64,000 nucleotides of DNA from Microglena sp. YARC (Eukaryota > Chlorophyta > Chlorophyceae > Chlamydomonadales > Chlamydomonadaceae). The translations under genes were made by a program, and so were the position numbers. Position 1 is the first letter of the stretch. Every line of letters starts with the position of its first letter. The DNA lies in contig CM039463.1 of NCBI GenBank assembly GCA_022414725.1, positions 58,463,682 through 58,527,681 on the forward strand. The letters run 5' to 3'. The notes beneath the pieces were generated by a model. That model worked only from the letters and a program-made list of their open reading frames with translations, did no database searches and had not been told where the DNA came from. Shown piece after piece: positions 53,139 through 64,000 of the stretch.

Positions 53139-54618
53139 GTGGATGCAAAACCATCACTGGGCGGTGGCTCTTCACCATTAAAAAATGGGGTAGATGGTCA
53201 ACCAGAACGGTACAAAGCTCGATTTGTGGCAAGGGGATTTTTGCAGCGTGAGGGCATTGACTATGACTTAACGTTTGCACCGGTTACCTCAAAAACAACC
53301 CTCCGTGTTTTCCTGGCTGGCATGGTGCACCGCAAGATGTTTCCACGTCAGTTAGATATCAAAACGGCGTTTCTAAACGCAACCCTAGAAGAAGGGCTTG
53401 ACTTGTACCTTGCCCAGCCAGAGGGGTTTGAAGTGGGCAAGGGCTTGGTCTGCAAGATCATCAAGTCCTTGTATGGCCTCAAACAGGCCCCCAGGTTGTG
53501 GAGCGCTGAGGTTTGTCGTGTGTTACGGTTGTGTGGTTTCCGTCCTACTGCCTCTGACCCTGCACTATTTGTCCGTCTGGAAGCTGATGGAAACTGGTCC
53601 TGGGTCACCAATTATGTGGATGACTTCTGGCTAGCCCTTGATGAGCTCTTCTTATACATAGCTATCATAGAAATCATGCGCCAAGAGGGCTGGACAGTAA
53701 CAGAAATGGGCGTACTTCGAATGTTTTTATCACTCGACTGTGACCTTAGCCTCGATGCTGAGGGCAGATGTGATAAAATAGTCATCAGCCAACGGACTGC
53801 CATACAGGGTATGCTGCAACGGTTTAAGATTGGGAAAGGTGAAGCTACGAGAGCTACTGTTGCGGTCCCTATGGTCTCCGGGGCAGTAACTACTCAGGCT
53901 GAAGGCAGCCGCGTGCTGCCCAATAACCGCCTATATTCCTCTTTGATAGGTTGCTTCATATATCTGTCTACTTGCACTAGGCCAGACATAGCTTACGCCG
54001 TAAGCTGTCTCTCACGATTCACATCTTGTCCAACGCAGGCTCATTGGCATGCTGCTATTCGGGTACTTGTATACCTTCGGACCCACCCCCGTCTTGGGAT
54101 TGGTTATAGCCATGCTCCTGATTTCTGTTTCAAAGCATATAGTGATGCTAGTTTTGGAGAGGATCTTGCAGGCCGTCGCTCCCAGACAGGTCTTGCTGTC
54201 CTGGCCTCTGGAGGGGTAGTGAGCTGGGTATCAAAGCGCCAAATCACCCTGCGCTCAGCACGGGTGAGGCTGAGTATCAAGCCCTAGCTGCAGCAGCCAG
54301 GGAGGTTCAATGGTTAAAGCACCTAAGAGCTGACCTTGGTCTGCCTTGCAAGCTGGTTACCATTCGCTGTGATGCTTCAGTTTCTTTGTCCTGGTGTGCT
54401 GATTATAAGCATGAACCCAGGGCAAAGCATATTGATATTATCCATCATTATGTGAAAGACTTGGTACTAAGCAAGCGCTTGGGTACTGTTAAGGTACACA
54501 CACATCCCTGCAGGTGGCTGACACCTTCACTAAACCTCTCACAGCGGATGTGTTTTGGTCTATGAATGGGATGTTGGGACTGGTGGATGTGAAGGAGTTG
54601 AAGCCTCCCTCGAAATAA
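53139..54618 (+). CDS. Copia-2 pol: reverse transcriptase-RNase H
   Basis: RT: RYKARFVARGFLQREGID, DIKTAFLNATLEEGL, KSLYGLKQAPRLW and catalytic NYVDDFW. RNase H: YLSTCTRPDIAYAVS, KAYSDASFGEDLAG and SWVSKRQITL. A one-base deletion near 54255 shifts the frame; it then continues GEAEYQALAAAAREVQWLKHL, DASVSLSWCADYKHEP, a further small deletion near 54500, and QVADTFTKPLTADVFW. The protein probably ends at TAA (54616-54618), close to the usual copia C-terminus. Confidence 0.87.
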
Positions 54619-55499
54619 TTTGTTACGTACACCTTCACACAGGTGGAGTGGTGCTTGGCGGAATTTATTTCCTGACTCTGATGTATTATTGTTTTCAGTT
54701 CTTCTGTTGTCTCAACGTGAACTTCGGGTATATCCCCTCTTTAATTGATACCTCTCTTGTATGTTCAGCTCGATATAGAAAATCTAGGTTAAAGGTCTAC
54801 GGCTGCTGAACACATAGGTTCCTGGCACACCCGGCTGACCTACAAGATTAAGTATATTTTTTTTTGATATATCTGTTTGGTTACACCTGTGGACCCTGTG
54901 GGTTCACACGGTGAATAATTCTGATTGAACCTCTCATTATTTTTCTATCCTTTGTACTCTCCTTTTTTTTTCTTCTTCAGGTGGTTTAAATAGCTTATGC
55001 CTGCAAGGGCATTGTTTGTCAACAGCTGCCAAACACTTAGGTTTGCGCACACTAGACTTACTTGATGGATTTATTCTAGCCTTGGGATGTTTATCTGGTT
55101 TGTTACCCTAAGCACCCTTGTGGTGCACAACAGGCATTAAGTAATTGGTTTCATCTTGTGTATACGACTGCACTGTATTGGCAGTTGTATTGTGTGGTTG
55201 AGTGTATAGTATATTTTACTGCACACTTTAATCCTGTGGGATTAAGACTTTCAGCTAGACGAGAGTAGTTATAAGTGTGTGCACTGGTCTGTCCACGCAC
55301 ACATGGATTTAGCTCTACCCTGATTGGTACTTACTGTTGATCCTATTTTCCCCTGGACAGGGAGATTAGTTGGAATATAGTGATCTGAAGATTTTGTGTG
55401 TTTCCCGTGCACCTATAAACAGGTGGAGATATGATTATACTTCGGTTTTTAGGCTACGGTTCTTTCTTAGGTCTTATGTGATAGCAAAGACAGGTGGAG
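54619..55499 (+). other. Copia-2 3' untranslated region
   Basis: About 880 bp, AT-rich, non-coding. The phrase CAGGTGGAG recurs at about 54644, 55421 and 55491; the last copy abuts the 3' LTR and is the likely polypurine tract. Confidence 0.65.
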
Positions 55500-55767
55500 T
55501 GTCAGCGCTAGCTTTCTTATGTCTTTTCTATCGTGTGTCTTCCTCAGGAATGACACAGGTCAATGTTTTTTACACCGTATTGTCACTCGTAGGTGTCAAG
55601 AAGGTACCCATGGTTACACGTGGTTCTAGTAAGCCCCGTACCCTAAGTCATGTTGGCGGCACGCCTGTCAACCTTAAGTCTCTACCGAGACTCTGTAAAT
55701 TATTCGCAAAGCTACCAAAGCTTTAGTTTCCTCCCTTCCGTTCGAAGTCCAGCTTTATAAGCTGACA
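55500..55767 (+). repeat. Copia-2 3' LTR
   Basis: Identical to 49061-49328 by eye. Followed by the AGCAC target copy. Confidence 0.96.
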
Positions 55768-58700
55768 AGCACCATTCTGAAGCCAGATGGTCTGCCCGAC
55801 GCTGACCGATTTGTTCATATGCATGGCGTTCTGGGGGTCTTGACCCGAAAAGTCGGGGGTCCGCGGCCCGCTGGGCTGTGAACGGCCCCGACCAGCACCC
55901 TGTCCGTATCCTCCGCGACCACCACGGCCCGCGCCGCGGCTAATAGAGCCTTTCCCGAACATGCGATCAGCACCTTGCAAACTGAGGACCTGCGGCCTTG
56001 GCGATCCACCCAGCTTGCCGTTGTGCGCCGGCTGCGTCGCACTACGTCCTCCACCACCTTGGCCACCGGCCGGGTTGCGACTACTGTTTGGCGCCAGCTT
56101 GGGGCTCTTGGCCGGGCGAGAGTTCATCTCCCCGCCGTCGTCGGTGGCTACTCCCTGCGAAGAGAAAGAATCAGGGTCAGAATCGGAGGGGGGTGAGTTG
56201 GTAAACTGGACGCGATTGAATGCAAGGTCCTTACCCGGGTATTTAGTATCCGCGGGGCGCTTGAATGGGTACCTCGACTTCTGGTTAGCGTAACCTCCCC
56301 TCTGATGGCGATCGTGCTTGTCCGTCAAGGACTTGCCACAAGCGGCGACAACTTTCCTCGCTTCGTCCAATTGCAGATAGCGGAACAAATCCTCCATCGT
56401 TTCGAACATAGTACCCGACTCGCGCCGAGAGTGTGCACCGGCGCGGAGTTCATCGGAGAGTCCCATGCGAAACAAGTTTAACTTTTCGCGCTCGGTGAGC
56501 TCGGGGACTTTGCGAAATTCAGACTTGATGGCGTGGTAATAATTCTGCAAGGAGCGAGTATCTTGGCGGAAGCCACCTTCGTGTAGTTTGGTGAGAGCGA
56601 CGTGTGATTCCGTTAACAGCTCGGGCAGGAGGAGCGACTCCGCCCATGCGACGATTCCCATGAAATCTAACCCGTCCAACTCATCGCTAGCCCATGCCTC
56701 GTCGTAAGTGATGCGGAGTTGGCCAGTGAAAGCGCCCGACAGGTGTGGAACAATGCGCTCGAACGAACCAAGGTAACCGTCGGAGAACTGGAGCTCCATG
56801 ATCGTGACCACATTGAATACCCATCGGCGCAACTTAGCCCTAGTGCATCTGTCCGACAGTTTGTGTTCAATGAGACGTAGTTCCTTTCTCATTTCGGTAA
56901 CACGTTTGGCGAACCCAGTGTCGTGATCAGAGTGACGAGGGGCGCGGTTATCGGGAGGAGGGGTGATTGGCGGTAGCGAGACGGGCTCACCTGGCGGGCC
57001 TGCCGGGGCCAGGTGTGCGCCCTCGCGAATCTGTCGCGTCGGAGAAGGTGTGTCTGCGGGCAGCGTAGCTGCGCGCTTTACACGAGGGCGAACAGCGGCC
57101 GGGGAAGCCACCGTAGGTACTGCGGGCGTCGTTGGGTGCTCGGGCTGCTTAGCCCGAGGAGCGCGATTAGAGGTCGGGTCGCTAGGTGGAACCTGGAGGG
57201 GCGAACCTGGGGAATTGGATAAGTCGTGGCCCGATGACGAGTGGTCGGAGACCGAAAAGGGGCCGTCGGGTGGTGAGTGAGCGGCGGTAGGTGCTGTCGG
57301 CGGGGAAGGGGTAGCGCCCCCCCGCGGGATCGAACCACATTGCATTTTGCCAGTAAGGCCACCCAAAGGGGCATAGACGTCGGGGAGGCGAAAGGGTTCT
57401 GGCTCAAACGCCGGGGCTACCTGAGCGACAGGTAGTTTATCAAACAACCCTGAATTCCCCGCAACCCGCACCTGCCTGTCAGGTGCACGAGGCAGCGTCT
57501 CATCCATCTTGTCGTCATTGGCCTCCGCCGCCGGGTAGTGGGCCTTCAGCTTAGTGCCCTTGAGGGCGGCGTCCTTGTCGGCAATGTCTTTGATGTTCAA
57601 AGGCATCAATTCCATCCACCTCTGCTTTCGCATCTTGGACGCCGTGTACAAACGGGTCATGCTGTCGCGGAGATCATCGACCGCTTGCAGCGCATCCACG
57701 ATTTTCTCAGGATCGCAGTCAAGGAGGAGGCTGTCAGCGTAAGCGTTCATATGCACCGCCAACTTGGCGTCGGCATACGGCGCGACAGGGTGGTCAGCGG
57801 AGTGGTAATGGAGAAGACCATCCGACTTTGCAGCCTTGGCATATGTGGGCGACGCCTTGATCTCGCGGCCGCGCAGAAACGCCTGCTTGCGCGCAGCGAT
57901 GGCCTCCTGAGCGGCAGCGTTGTCCTCGCGAGCGGCCTGAGGAAGCGCATGCTTGCGCCCCACAGTCCTGCCGTTCCCACACCCAACGTAGCGGGCGCCG
58001 CTGGAAGAACCGCCAGGGTCCTCAGTGTCCATCGGCACAGTCTCGTTGCGCGCCACAGTAGCTTGGCTCGCCGCGATCATGGCCATGACATCAGCCATGG
58101 TAATGGCGGCGGGAGATGCAGCCGCGGGAGCAGTCATTGGGCGCTTGCCCAAGTCGACGTTCTCGCGGGTCAGCTGCGCAACGACCGCAGTCAAGCGAGC
58201 GTTTTCAGCGAGAGCGGGGGCGAGCGCTGCATGGGGGGGAAAACGTGGCGAGTTAGACAAAGGCGTTGGCAGATTGGGAAACAGTGTGCGATTCACAGGC
58301 AAAACATTGGGATGTGTAACCAATCGGGAAGGTGAGTCCTCAATATGATCAAATTGATTGCAAATCGAGAAAGGCAGGTTTGTCCTATATTCGTCAGGCG
58401 TCAGACTGCGCTCACCTGCTTGAGATCGAGCAAGGTCGCCTTTAGCAGCCTCGAGCTCGGACTCCTTAGTCGCCAGCTCGATGCACAACACATCCATGGA
58501 GGACCTTGCGGTCGCCGCGGCTTCAGTGAAAGCGGCCTGGAGGTCGGACAACGCCTTGCGACTCTGAGCCAGAGCCTTGCCGAGTAAGTAGTGGCTGTTT
58601 AACAGCTCTTGCCTCTCGGTAGGATCGCCATTGGCCAATGCGGCCTCGGTAGCCGCGCTGGAGACGGCGAGGCGCTGCGTGAGGTCAGCGACTTCGGCGT

Positions 58701-59184
58701 CCTTAGCGGATATCTTCGCCACAAACTGCTCGGTAAGGGCCGAGTTGGCGATGGAGGCCTGGTCGAGCTGCGCGCGGAGTTGTCCAATCTGCTCCGCCGC
58801 GATCAGGTGGCCACCCATGTGCTGATGACGCCTGCGCTCCGCGCCCTCGTCATAGCGAGCGCTGAGCTCCTTGAGGGAAGGCTCGGCCAGCGTCGGCGTC
58901 GTCGGCGTCGTCGTCGGGGCCATGCCCGCGCGCGGAGGCGGGGCAGCGGGCGGGGCACCCGAGGGTGCCGCCAGACCATTGAGGCCGTCAACCAGCGGTT
59001 GCAGCGTACCCACTGAGACAGAGGGCCGCGCTTCGGCGGATGCGGACTCATCCAGCGTAGCACCGAGCTCGGTGTCGGGCTCAGTGTCAGAAGACCCCAT
59101 CCCTTCAGGATTGGTGCCGACCACTGACATCGTAGGCTGGTCAGCCGCGTCGTCGGTTACCTTGGTGGATTTGTGGGATGCCAT
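55768..59184 (-). CDS. Gypsy-2 gag (main part)
   Basis: Large capsid precursor of about 1,140 codons without any internal stop. ATG 59184-59182 (MASHKSTKVTDD) follows TTGCCTGTGCAG as in Gypsy-1. It has an acidic N-terminus, then a coiled-coil-like block (EQIGQLRAQLDQA, KISAKDAEVADLTQR) and a region absent from Gypsy-1 (ALAQSRKALSDLQAAF, VAQLTRENVDLGKRP). A Pro/Ser-rich linker leads to the conserved capsid part (MRKELRLIEHKLSDRC, FRMGLSDELRAGAHS) and a Gly/Arg-rich RNA-binding tail. Copia-2 inserted after QNGA (target AGCAC); the few residues beyond 55768 in the open frame are LTR-derived. Confidence 0.88.
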
Positions 59185-59946
59185 TCTGCACAGGCAACAG
59201 AACAAGTCAGTAGGCTGGACAGGAATGAGTGGTGGGCGAGAGAGGGAGAATTACTCGCAACTGCAAGAGGCCCAAATTCACCTGTCACAGGGACTAGTAA
59301 TTTTTACGAGCGTAACGAGCTGAGAATTCCTCAAGCGTAACTGTATATGACGCGTTCGTCCAGAATACGATGAGGGATAAAAGCACTGCCAAGGCACGAA
59401 TCACAGGGAAACCAGGAAGGACAACGACGAACCGAATTGCGCGACAGGATGAGCAAACGTGCAGGCGGAAAGCAACAAAAGATGATGCAGCAAGCAGGAA
59501 GAGTCGCAGGACAGGCTCGTGAAGTACGCTAATTAAAGCAAGCACGGCCTAGGTGGCCAATGGAGCCAATGCTGCCCAATAGATCAAACCCCGCTCCAGA
59601 TGCTGGGGAAAGGAGCTTTAGAAGCTATGACCAAAAGGACAGGACGTGAATGCAAGAATCGAGAGCGTAGGCCATACATGGGTCGGCAGGCTAGGAAAAG
59701 ATGCCCATGCAAGACAGGTCGCAGGCGGCCTAGGGAGTGTCGAGCCTGACAGGACAGTTAACTGCGAGAGCCTAACAGGCGCTACGTGTACTCGAATCTT
59801 ACAGGTAAGAGCAGGAACAGCGAGCCGAAAATGCCAGAAAGCTGACAGGATGTCCTGGCGGGTGCGATTAATTCGAAGAAAAAATCGTACGCGTGCGTAT
59901 GTGTATGCGTGAGGTCCTTAAGGAACGAAACCAGCTCCGCTACCAG
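59185..59946 (-). other. Gypsy-2 leader and primer-binding site
   Basis: Leader of ~740 bp between LTR and gag, matching 29695-30458 of Gypsy-1. The primer site is at 59926-59945 on the minus strand (TGGTAGCGGAGCTGG...). No upstream ORF is convincing. Confidence 0.75.
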
Positions 59947-60291
59947 TGTAACAGCTCAGGATGCACTCAGCAGCCTGGGGGGTTAAGCTAGTGGAACAGT
60001 CTACGTGATGTATGTTTATGTGTAGTCGATATGTGTAAGCTAGCAGAACAGTAGGGTGTTACCTATGTAGGGGATGTAGAGTTGATCGGGAAGAACGTCT
60101 TCGTGAAGGAGTAGAAGGGTTCGTCCCGAGTAGCTCGTGTCTATGTACGCAACGGGTGCGTTGTGAGAGATGAGGCAGTACATGGGTATGGTACTGTATC
60201 ATGTGCGTTCGTCACGTGGCTTACGGGTAAGGTGTACCCGTATGCCTTGCTGGAAGGCCAGAGTACCCGTGAAGGGTTCTGTACCGTTACA
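59947..60291 (-). repeat. Gypsy-2 5' LTR
   Basis: 345 bp, about 99% identical to 43499-43843. Confidence 0.94.
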
Positions 60292-62235
60292 GGCTATTCA
60301 GCCATATTTAAAGCAACCCCATGCACACGGAATCTAGCATGATCAGACTTCCAGCATACCCATAGGTGCTGCCTAGAGGCACTAGGTGCTGCCTAGAGGC
60401 ACTAGGTGCTGCCTAGAGGCACTAGGTGCTGCCTAGAGGGTGCTACACATAGCAGGGAAGAAAAAGAGAGTCTTTCTCCTATCTTGGACTTCCTATTTTC
60501 AATGTTCATCCCGTGTCTGGCTTGATAAGGTTCACTGTTTATTTTTGGGGCTACGTGTGGCAGCTTCTTAACAGCTATTTCCCCCCTTCCTTGGGCCAAG
60601 CCTATACCTAGGTAGTGCTTGTTTAAGCTGACATGGCGGGGATTCCAATGCAACTTTAAGCTTTGGGGTTGACCCAATGTATGGTGAATGGAGCCGGGTG
60701 GAAGTTGCTACCGTATGTTTCCGCCCCAAAACTTTGATGAGGTTGGGTGATTGTGGTGCAGAGGACACTTTACTTTACTTGTTGGATGACCATACAGCTG
60801 CAGCACCTCTCACATATTCTGATATGCATGCCTTGTCCTTTCCTACGTTCCCTGCTACTGCTTGGCTGGAATGGATGTAACAGATGACTTGATAAGCAGG
60901 TGGCCAAGTCTGGCGATCACGCTATTGATCTGGAGCTTTACCAGCCCTGACAACTGTTTGATTAATCTTATATTCTTAAAATGTTTCGCTGTGGTTCCAT
61001 TTCCCAGTTTCTGCTTGCTCTATATGGCTGAATGAACAAGAACAGTGGCGTATTTCTTCTATACAATTACATTAGCTGTATTGACAGCAGATCACGAGTA
61101 CAATAATGATCAAAAGTCTTGGAGAAAAACATAGGAACGCATTTGATTGGTTTGGCTATGTTGACAGCAGATCACGAATACAAAAAGTATCAAAAGTATC
61201 ACATAAACTAATACTAGGGAAGCATTGGTTTGCAGCATAACATGGGCATGGAACATGGAAATAGCATCCAAAATGGTGAGAAATACAGCAACTTCAACGC
61301 GCAAATGTTGCATCTCATTATCAATGTTTTGAGGGCAGGCTAGATCTGTCGAGACCATTCTCCACAATTCAAATTAGGCAATCAGTGCTCCAGACTTGTC
61401 ATGAGAGGACTCCCGGGGCTCTTCTCACGGAGGCTCAGAAGTACAACCTTTTTGCTCAGCCGGCATGATTTGACTCTAGAGTCATCTCATGACAAGACTT
61501 CAGAGCAAATCATAGGTATCTCAATCATGTGCCTTTGGCGCCTTGGCTCCTCTCATCCTGTCTACGATGCTCTGTGCACTATGAATGAAACAGCATTTTA
61601 CGAACTTGCTAATTCTCGGACAGGTTTCGTAAAGTGAAAATCTACGAACCCCCCTCGTAATATGTCATGAGGACCCTTAGTAAAGTTTTGTTTATCATCT
61701 AAAGCATTTTACGAAGCCCAAATAGCAAATTACGAGGGGGGGGTCGTAGATCGAGAATCCCCATAGCCTGTTACGAAGCCTATATTCAATTTACGAACTG
61801 GATTCATCCCCAAAGCATTTTACGAAGCCTATGTAGCAAATTACGAACTGGATTCATCCCAAATTGGTACGAATTCTCCCAAAATCACGGAGAATTCGGA
61901 ACTTAGCTTCGTAAAACATAGTACCTTGTACCCAAAACCCATTAATTCCAAGTCAAGACTCACTGACTCACTGACTCCCTAACTGATTGACTCACCGACT
62001 TACTAACTCAATGACTCCCTGACACACTGGCTCGCTAGCTCACTAGCTCCCTGAATGATTGACTCACTGTCTCACTGACTCTCTGGCTCACTGGCTCACT
62101 GACTGATTGACTCACTGACTCATTGACTCACTGACTCTCTAACTCACTGACTCACTGACCCACTGACTCACTAACTCACTGGCTCACTGGCTCTCCGACT
62201 CTCTGACTCAATGACTCACTGACTCACTGGCTCAC
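60292..62235. other. Unassigned sequence with short repeats
   Basis: Includes a 20-bp tandem repeat (GGTGCTGCCTAGAGGCACTA, four copies, 60367-60440), an inverted pair CTACGAACCCCCCTCGTAAT / ATTACGAGGGGGGGGTCGTAG at 61641-61661 and 61730-61750 with TTTTACGAAGCC repeats to 61900, and a degenerate CTGACTCA/CTCACTGA tract at 61965-62235. No convincing gene; short plus-strand ORFs at 60677-60880 and 61401-61637 have no recognisable domain. Confidence 0.55.
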
Positions 62236-62288
62236 CACGTGGTGACTGGAGAGTGAACCTCCTGTGACGCTCCGAGGACTCCCAATTC

Positions 62289-62777
62289 TTGATCTTGTCA
62301 GTACCCCTAATGCTTGTCGCTCTTAGACTTCTTAGTCTTGTCCTTCTTAGACTTCTTAGTCTTGTCCTTCTTAGACTTCTTAGACTTTTTAGTCTTGTCA
62401 GACTTCGACTTGTCGCTGCTGCTAGACTTGTCAGTCTTATCAGTGTCGGTAGTCTCTGTTGTACTGGGAGTCTCATGTTTTGGAGGACTACGGTGACGAG
62501 GGTAGTGAGGGTGGTCTGGGTGGCTGGGAGATTTTGGGTGGCTGGGATAATGAGGGGGGCTGGGAGACTCAGGGTGGTCTGGGTGGCTGGGAGATTTAGG
62601 GTGGCTGGGAGAGTCAGGATGGTCTGGGTGGCTGGGAGAGTCAGGGTGGTCTGGGTGGCTGGAATAATGAGGGGGGCTGGGAGAGTCAGGGTGGTCTGGA
62701 TGGCTAGGAGAGTCAGGGTGGCTGGGAGAATGAGGGTGGCTGGGAGATTTAGGGTGCTTGGGATAATTGTTATTCAC
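62289..62777 (-). CDS. Low-complexity Ser-Pro-His-Asp / Lys-Ser-Asp repeat ORF
   Basis: A minus-strand frame of about 157 codons with no ATG at its start. The first part consists of SPSHPDHPD-like repeats, the end of KKSKKDKTKKS repeats. The DNA is itself two minisatellites (GGGTGGCTGGGAGA-type and TTCTTAGTCTTGTCC-type), and other frames are also open, so protein coding is doubtful. If real it would be an extended, charged, repeat protein of unknown role. Confidence 0.3.
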
Positions 62778-62886
62778 CGGGTTTCACCGGCTCACCTAGA
62801 GTGACTTAGAGTGCACAGGACTCCTCCCTGCTGCACTGTACTGCTGTGCCGCTGCCAGCTATGGCACGGACTCTGATGCCGGTACC

Positions 62887-63999
62887 ATGAGGTACCGCGG
62901 CATCCCAGTACTTTCTCTTAGCGCATTGATCGAATGCTTATCTAACTGTAAAGATCTTATCCTCGTCTCTGTGCTCTGCACATACTCCGGAAACTCACAG
63001 GTTATGAACCACACCTGCAACTCAGTACACTCATCCATCGCTGCTGCTCTTCGTGACCGTACTAACAATGCGGCATCTGCTTTGCGCTACCTGAGAACCG
63101 AGTATGGATCAGGTTTCATGCTAGATCCTCCTATCCCAACTCCAATTCCCACAACCCTCAGATCTCTTAACTTCTCCCGCCACTCTATCCATCGTAATGC
63201 AGCACTTCCCATCCGCCGAGCATCCAGGTCCCCCTCTGACCGGAATGCGCCACCCCCACCGCCATTCGTGGATGCTCCCCCTCCACCACCGAAGATGCCT
63301 CTGTGTCCCAATGATCCTCTTGCCCTCTGCCCCTTGGACGACGCCAAACTCAAGGCCAGTCTCCGCGCGAGCGCGCAGAAGATCCTGGAGAAGGACCCTA
63401 ACTAGTTCAAGGACATCCAAGAGGGTCGCTACAAAGAGCGACCTCAACCTCCTCCAGGCCCATCCAGGCCGATTCCTGTAGACCAGCAGCCGACTGCGAC
63501 TGGTATCCCATCATCAGCGGGCAAGGAATTCTGGATTTGTGAGGATGACCCTGCTAGATCATCTGATCAACCTGAAGACCAGGCATCTGCTGCACCTAAG
63601 GTGCCACCTGTCCACCCGGATGCTCATCTCCCTGGATGGTATCCAGAGTGGAAAGAGGACATGCTAAAAGAGCGGGACGCCATGCTTGAAAGTAAGATCC
63701 CTAGTATCCTGCCCTATCCTGCTGCTCCTCCTGTCCTTCACACTGTCTCAGAGATAGGAAACCCCCCCACTCTGCAGAATACCCACAGTAGTGGGGACCA
63801 ACAAGACCAAGACCCTACTCCTGAGCCTGACCCTGTCCTTCACACTGTCTCAGAGATAGGAAGCTCCCCCACTCTGCAGAACACCCACAGTAGTGGGGAC
63901 CATGAAGATGCAACTCCTGATCCGGATCCCTCTGAGCACCCATCTGGCAATACGATTATGTGTTTCTATCCCTCTCAACCCATGGCACATGACTGGGTA
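62887..63999 (+). CDS. Unidentified Pro-rich ORF with one TAG, running off the window
   Basis: From ATG 62887 the frame is open for 172 codons to TAG (63403-63405), then for 198 more codons to the window end. The N-terminal part (SALIECLSNCKDLIL, NNAASALRYLRTEYGSGF) looks globular. A PPPPPFVDAPPPPP segment and LKASLRASAQKILEKDPN lead to the TAG, followed by FKDIQEGRYKERPQPPP. Later a ~34-residue unit is duplicated (VLHTVSEIG...TLQNTHSSGD). No known domain. It might be a retroelement gag or a host gene exon. The TAG is either a real end or a sense codon. Confidence 0.5.
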
Positions 64000-64000
64000 C

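Larger units (their letters stand above)
49061..55767 (+). mobile_element. Copia-2: Ty1/copia retrotransposon with identical LTRs
   Basis: 5' LTR 49061-49328 and 3' LTR 55500-55767 appear identical over 268 bp, start TGTCAGC and end GCTGACA, and are flanked by AGCAC on both sides (49056-49060, 55768-55772). Inserted into gag of Gypsy-2, opposite strand. Gag, protease, integrase, RT and RNase H are all present, but about five single-base indels break the pol frame. Identical LTRs indicate a very recent insertion. Confidence 0.96.
43499..60291 (-). mobile_element. Gypsy-2: Ty3/gypsy chromovirus, minus strand, split by Copia-2
   Basis: 3' LTR 43499-43843 and 5' LTR 59947-60291 differ at about three positions. 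Coding order on the minus strand: gag (59184 to 48894, interrupted by Copia-2), protease, RT, RNase H, integrase, chromodomain. No exact TSD: GCTTA lies left and GGCTA right, so one flank may be altered. Without Copia-2 the element is about 10 kb. It has several 1-5-nt indels in pol and one TAA at a Lys codon. Confidence 0.92.

Noticed and set aside
54555..54809. 84-residue ORF downstream of Copia-2 pol as an env-like gene
   Set aside because: Too short, no signal peptide or membrane pattern, and overlaps the end of RNase H in another frame.
43494..60296. Target-site duplication for Gypsy-2
   Set aside because: Flanks GCTTA and GGCTA are similar but not identical, so no TSD is claimed.
62289..62804. 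Leu/Val/Arg-rich plus-strand ORF
   Set aside because: Antisense of two minisatellites; both strands are open.

Overview
Eukaryotic, repeat-dominated DNA with no recognisable host housekeeping gene. The window is built from micro- and minisatellites and at least seven transposable elements, several nested inside one another. Arabidopsis-type telomere motifs (TTTAGGG/CCCTAAA) recur as interstitial blocks. Together with Ty3 chromoviruses, Ty1/copia, a PAT/Ngaro-type tyrosine-recombinase retrotransposon and a CACTA-type transposon, they point to a green alga or other plant-lineage protist. The species cannot be named from sequence alone.

Layout. 1-7.4 kb: back-to-back satellites (AAAT, ACC/ATC, CA/TG, CCCTAAA-bearing minisatellites, poly(G), a palindromic ATATCATATGATAT satellite). 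7.4-9.9 kb: mostly unrecognised sequence with a small LTR-element remnant. 9.95-18.2 kb: an ATTCATGAAT satellite into which a 6.5-kb split-direct-repeat retrotransposon (gag, RT-RNase H, PHD finger-tyrosine recombinase; minus strand) has inserted. 18.2-24.1 kb: a truncated copia element (Copia-1) ending in a 2.4-kb palindrome. 25.1-25.7 kb: a retroposon 3' tail with a long TGTAA/TGTGA array. 27.0-42.3 kb: a nest made of a 5'-truncated LINE (13-bp TSD), split by an unusual LTR element, LTR-O (TSD GATGC), which itself holds Gypsy-1 (TSD TAGGA) and a CACTA-like element (TSD TCA). 42.8-43.5 kb: a 25-bp satellite. 43.5-60.3 kb: Gypsy-2 (minus strand), whose gag is split by Copia-2 (identical LTRs, TSD AGCAC). 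60.3-64 kb: short repeats and an unidentified Pro-rich ORF running off the window.

Main leads. (1) Many element ORFs are interrupted by in-frame TAG or TAA but are otherwise open. In Copia-1, four of seven internal TAGs sit where Copia-2 has Gln. This fits either UAR=Gln reassignment or CAG-to-TAG (CHG-methylation) decay, and counter-evidence is given. (2) Two diverged copia copies share an in-frame UGA at the same gag/protease boundary, suggesting programmed readthrough. (3) The PAT-like element carries a PHD finger on its tyrosine recombinase, an intron in gag and a YVDA reverse-transcriptase motif. (4) LTR-O carries an unidentified ~490-codon ORF. (5) A telomere-repeat patch is spliced into one LTR of Gypsy-1. 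Many single-base indels, even in an element with identical LTRs, suggest that some frame breaks are assembly errors.
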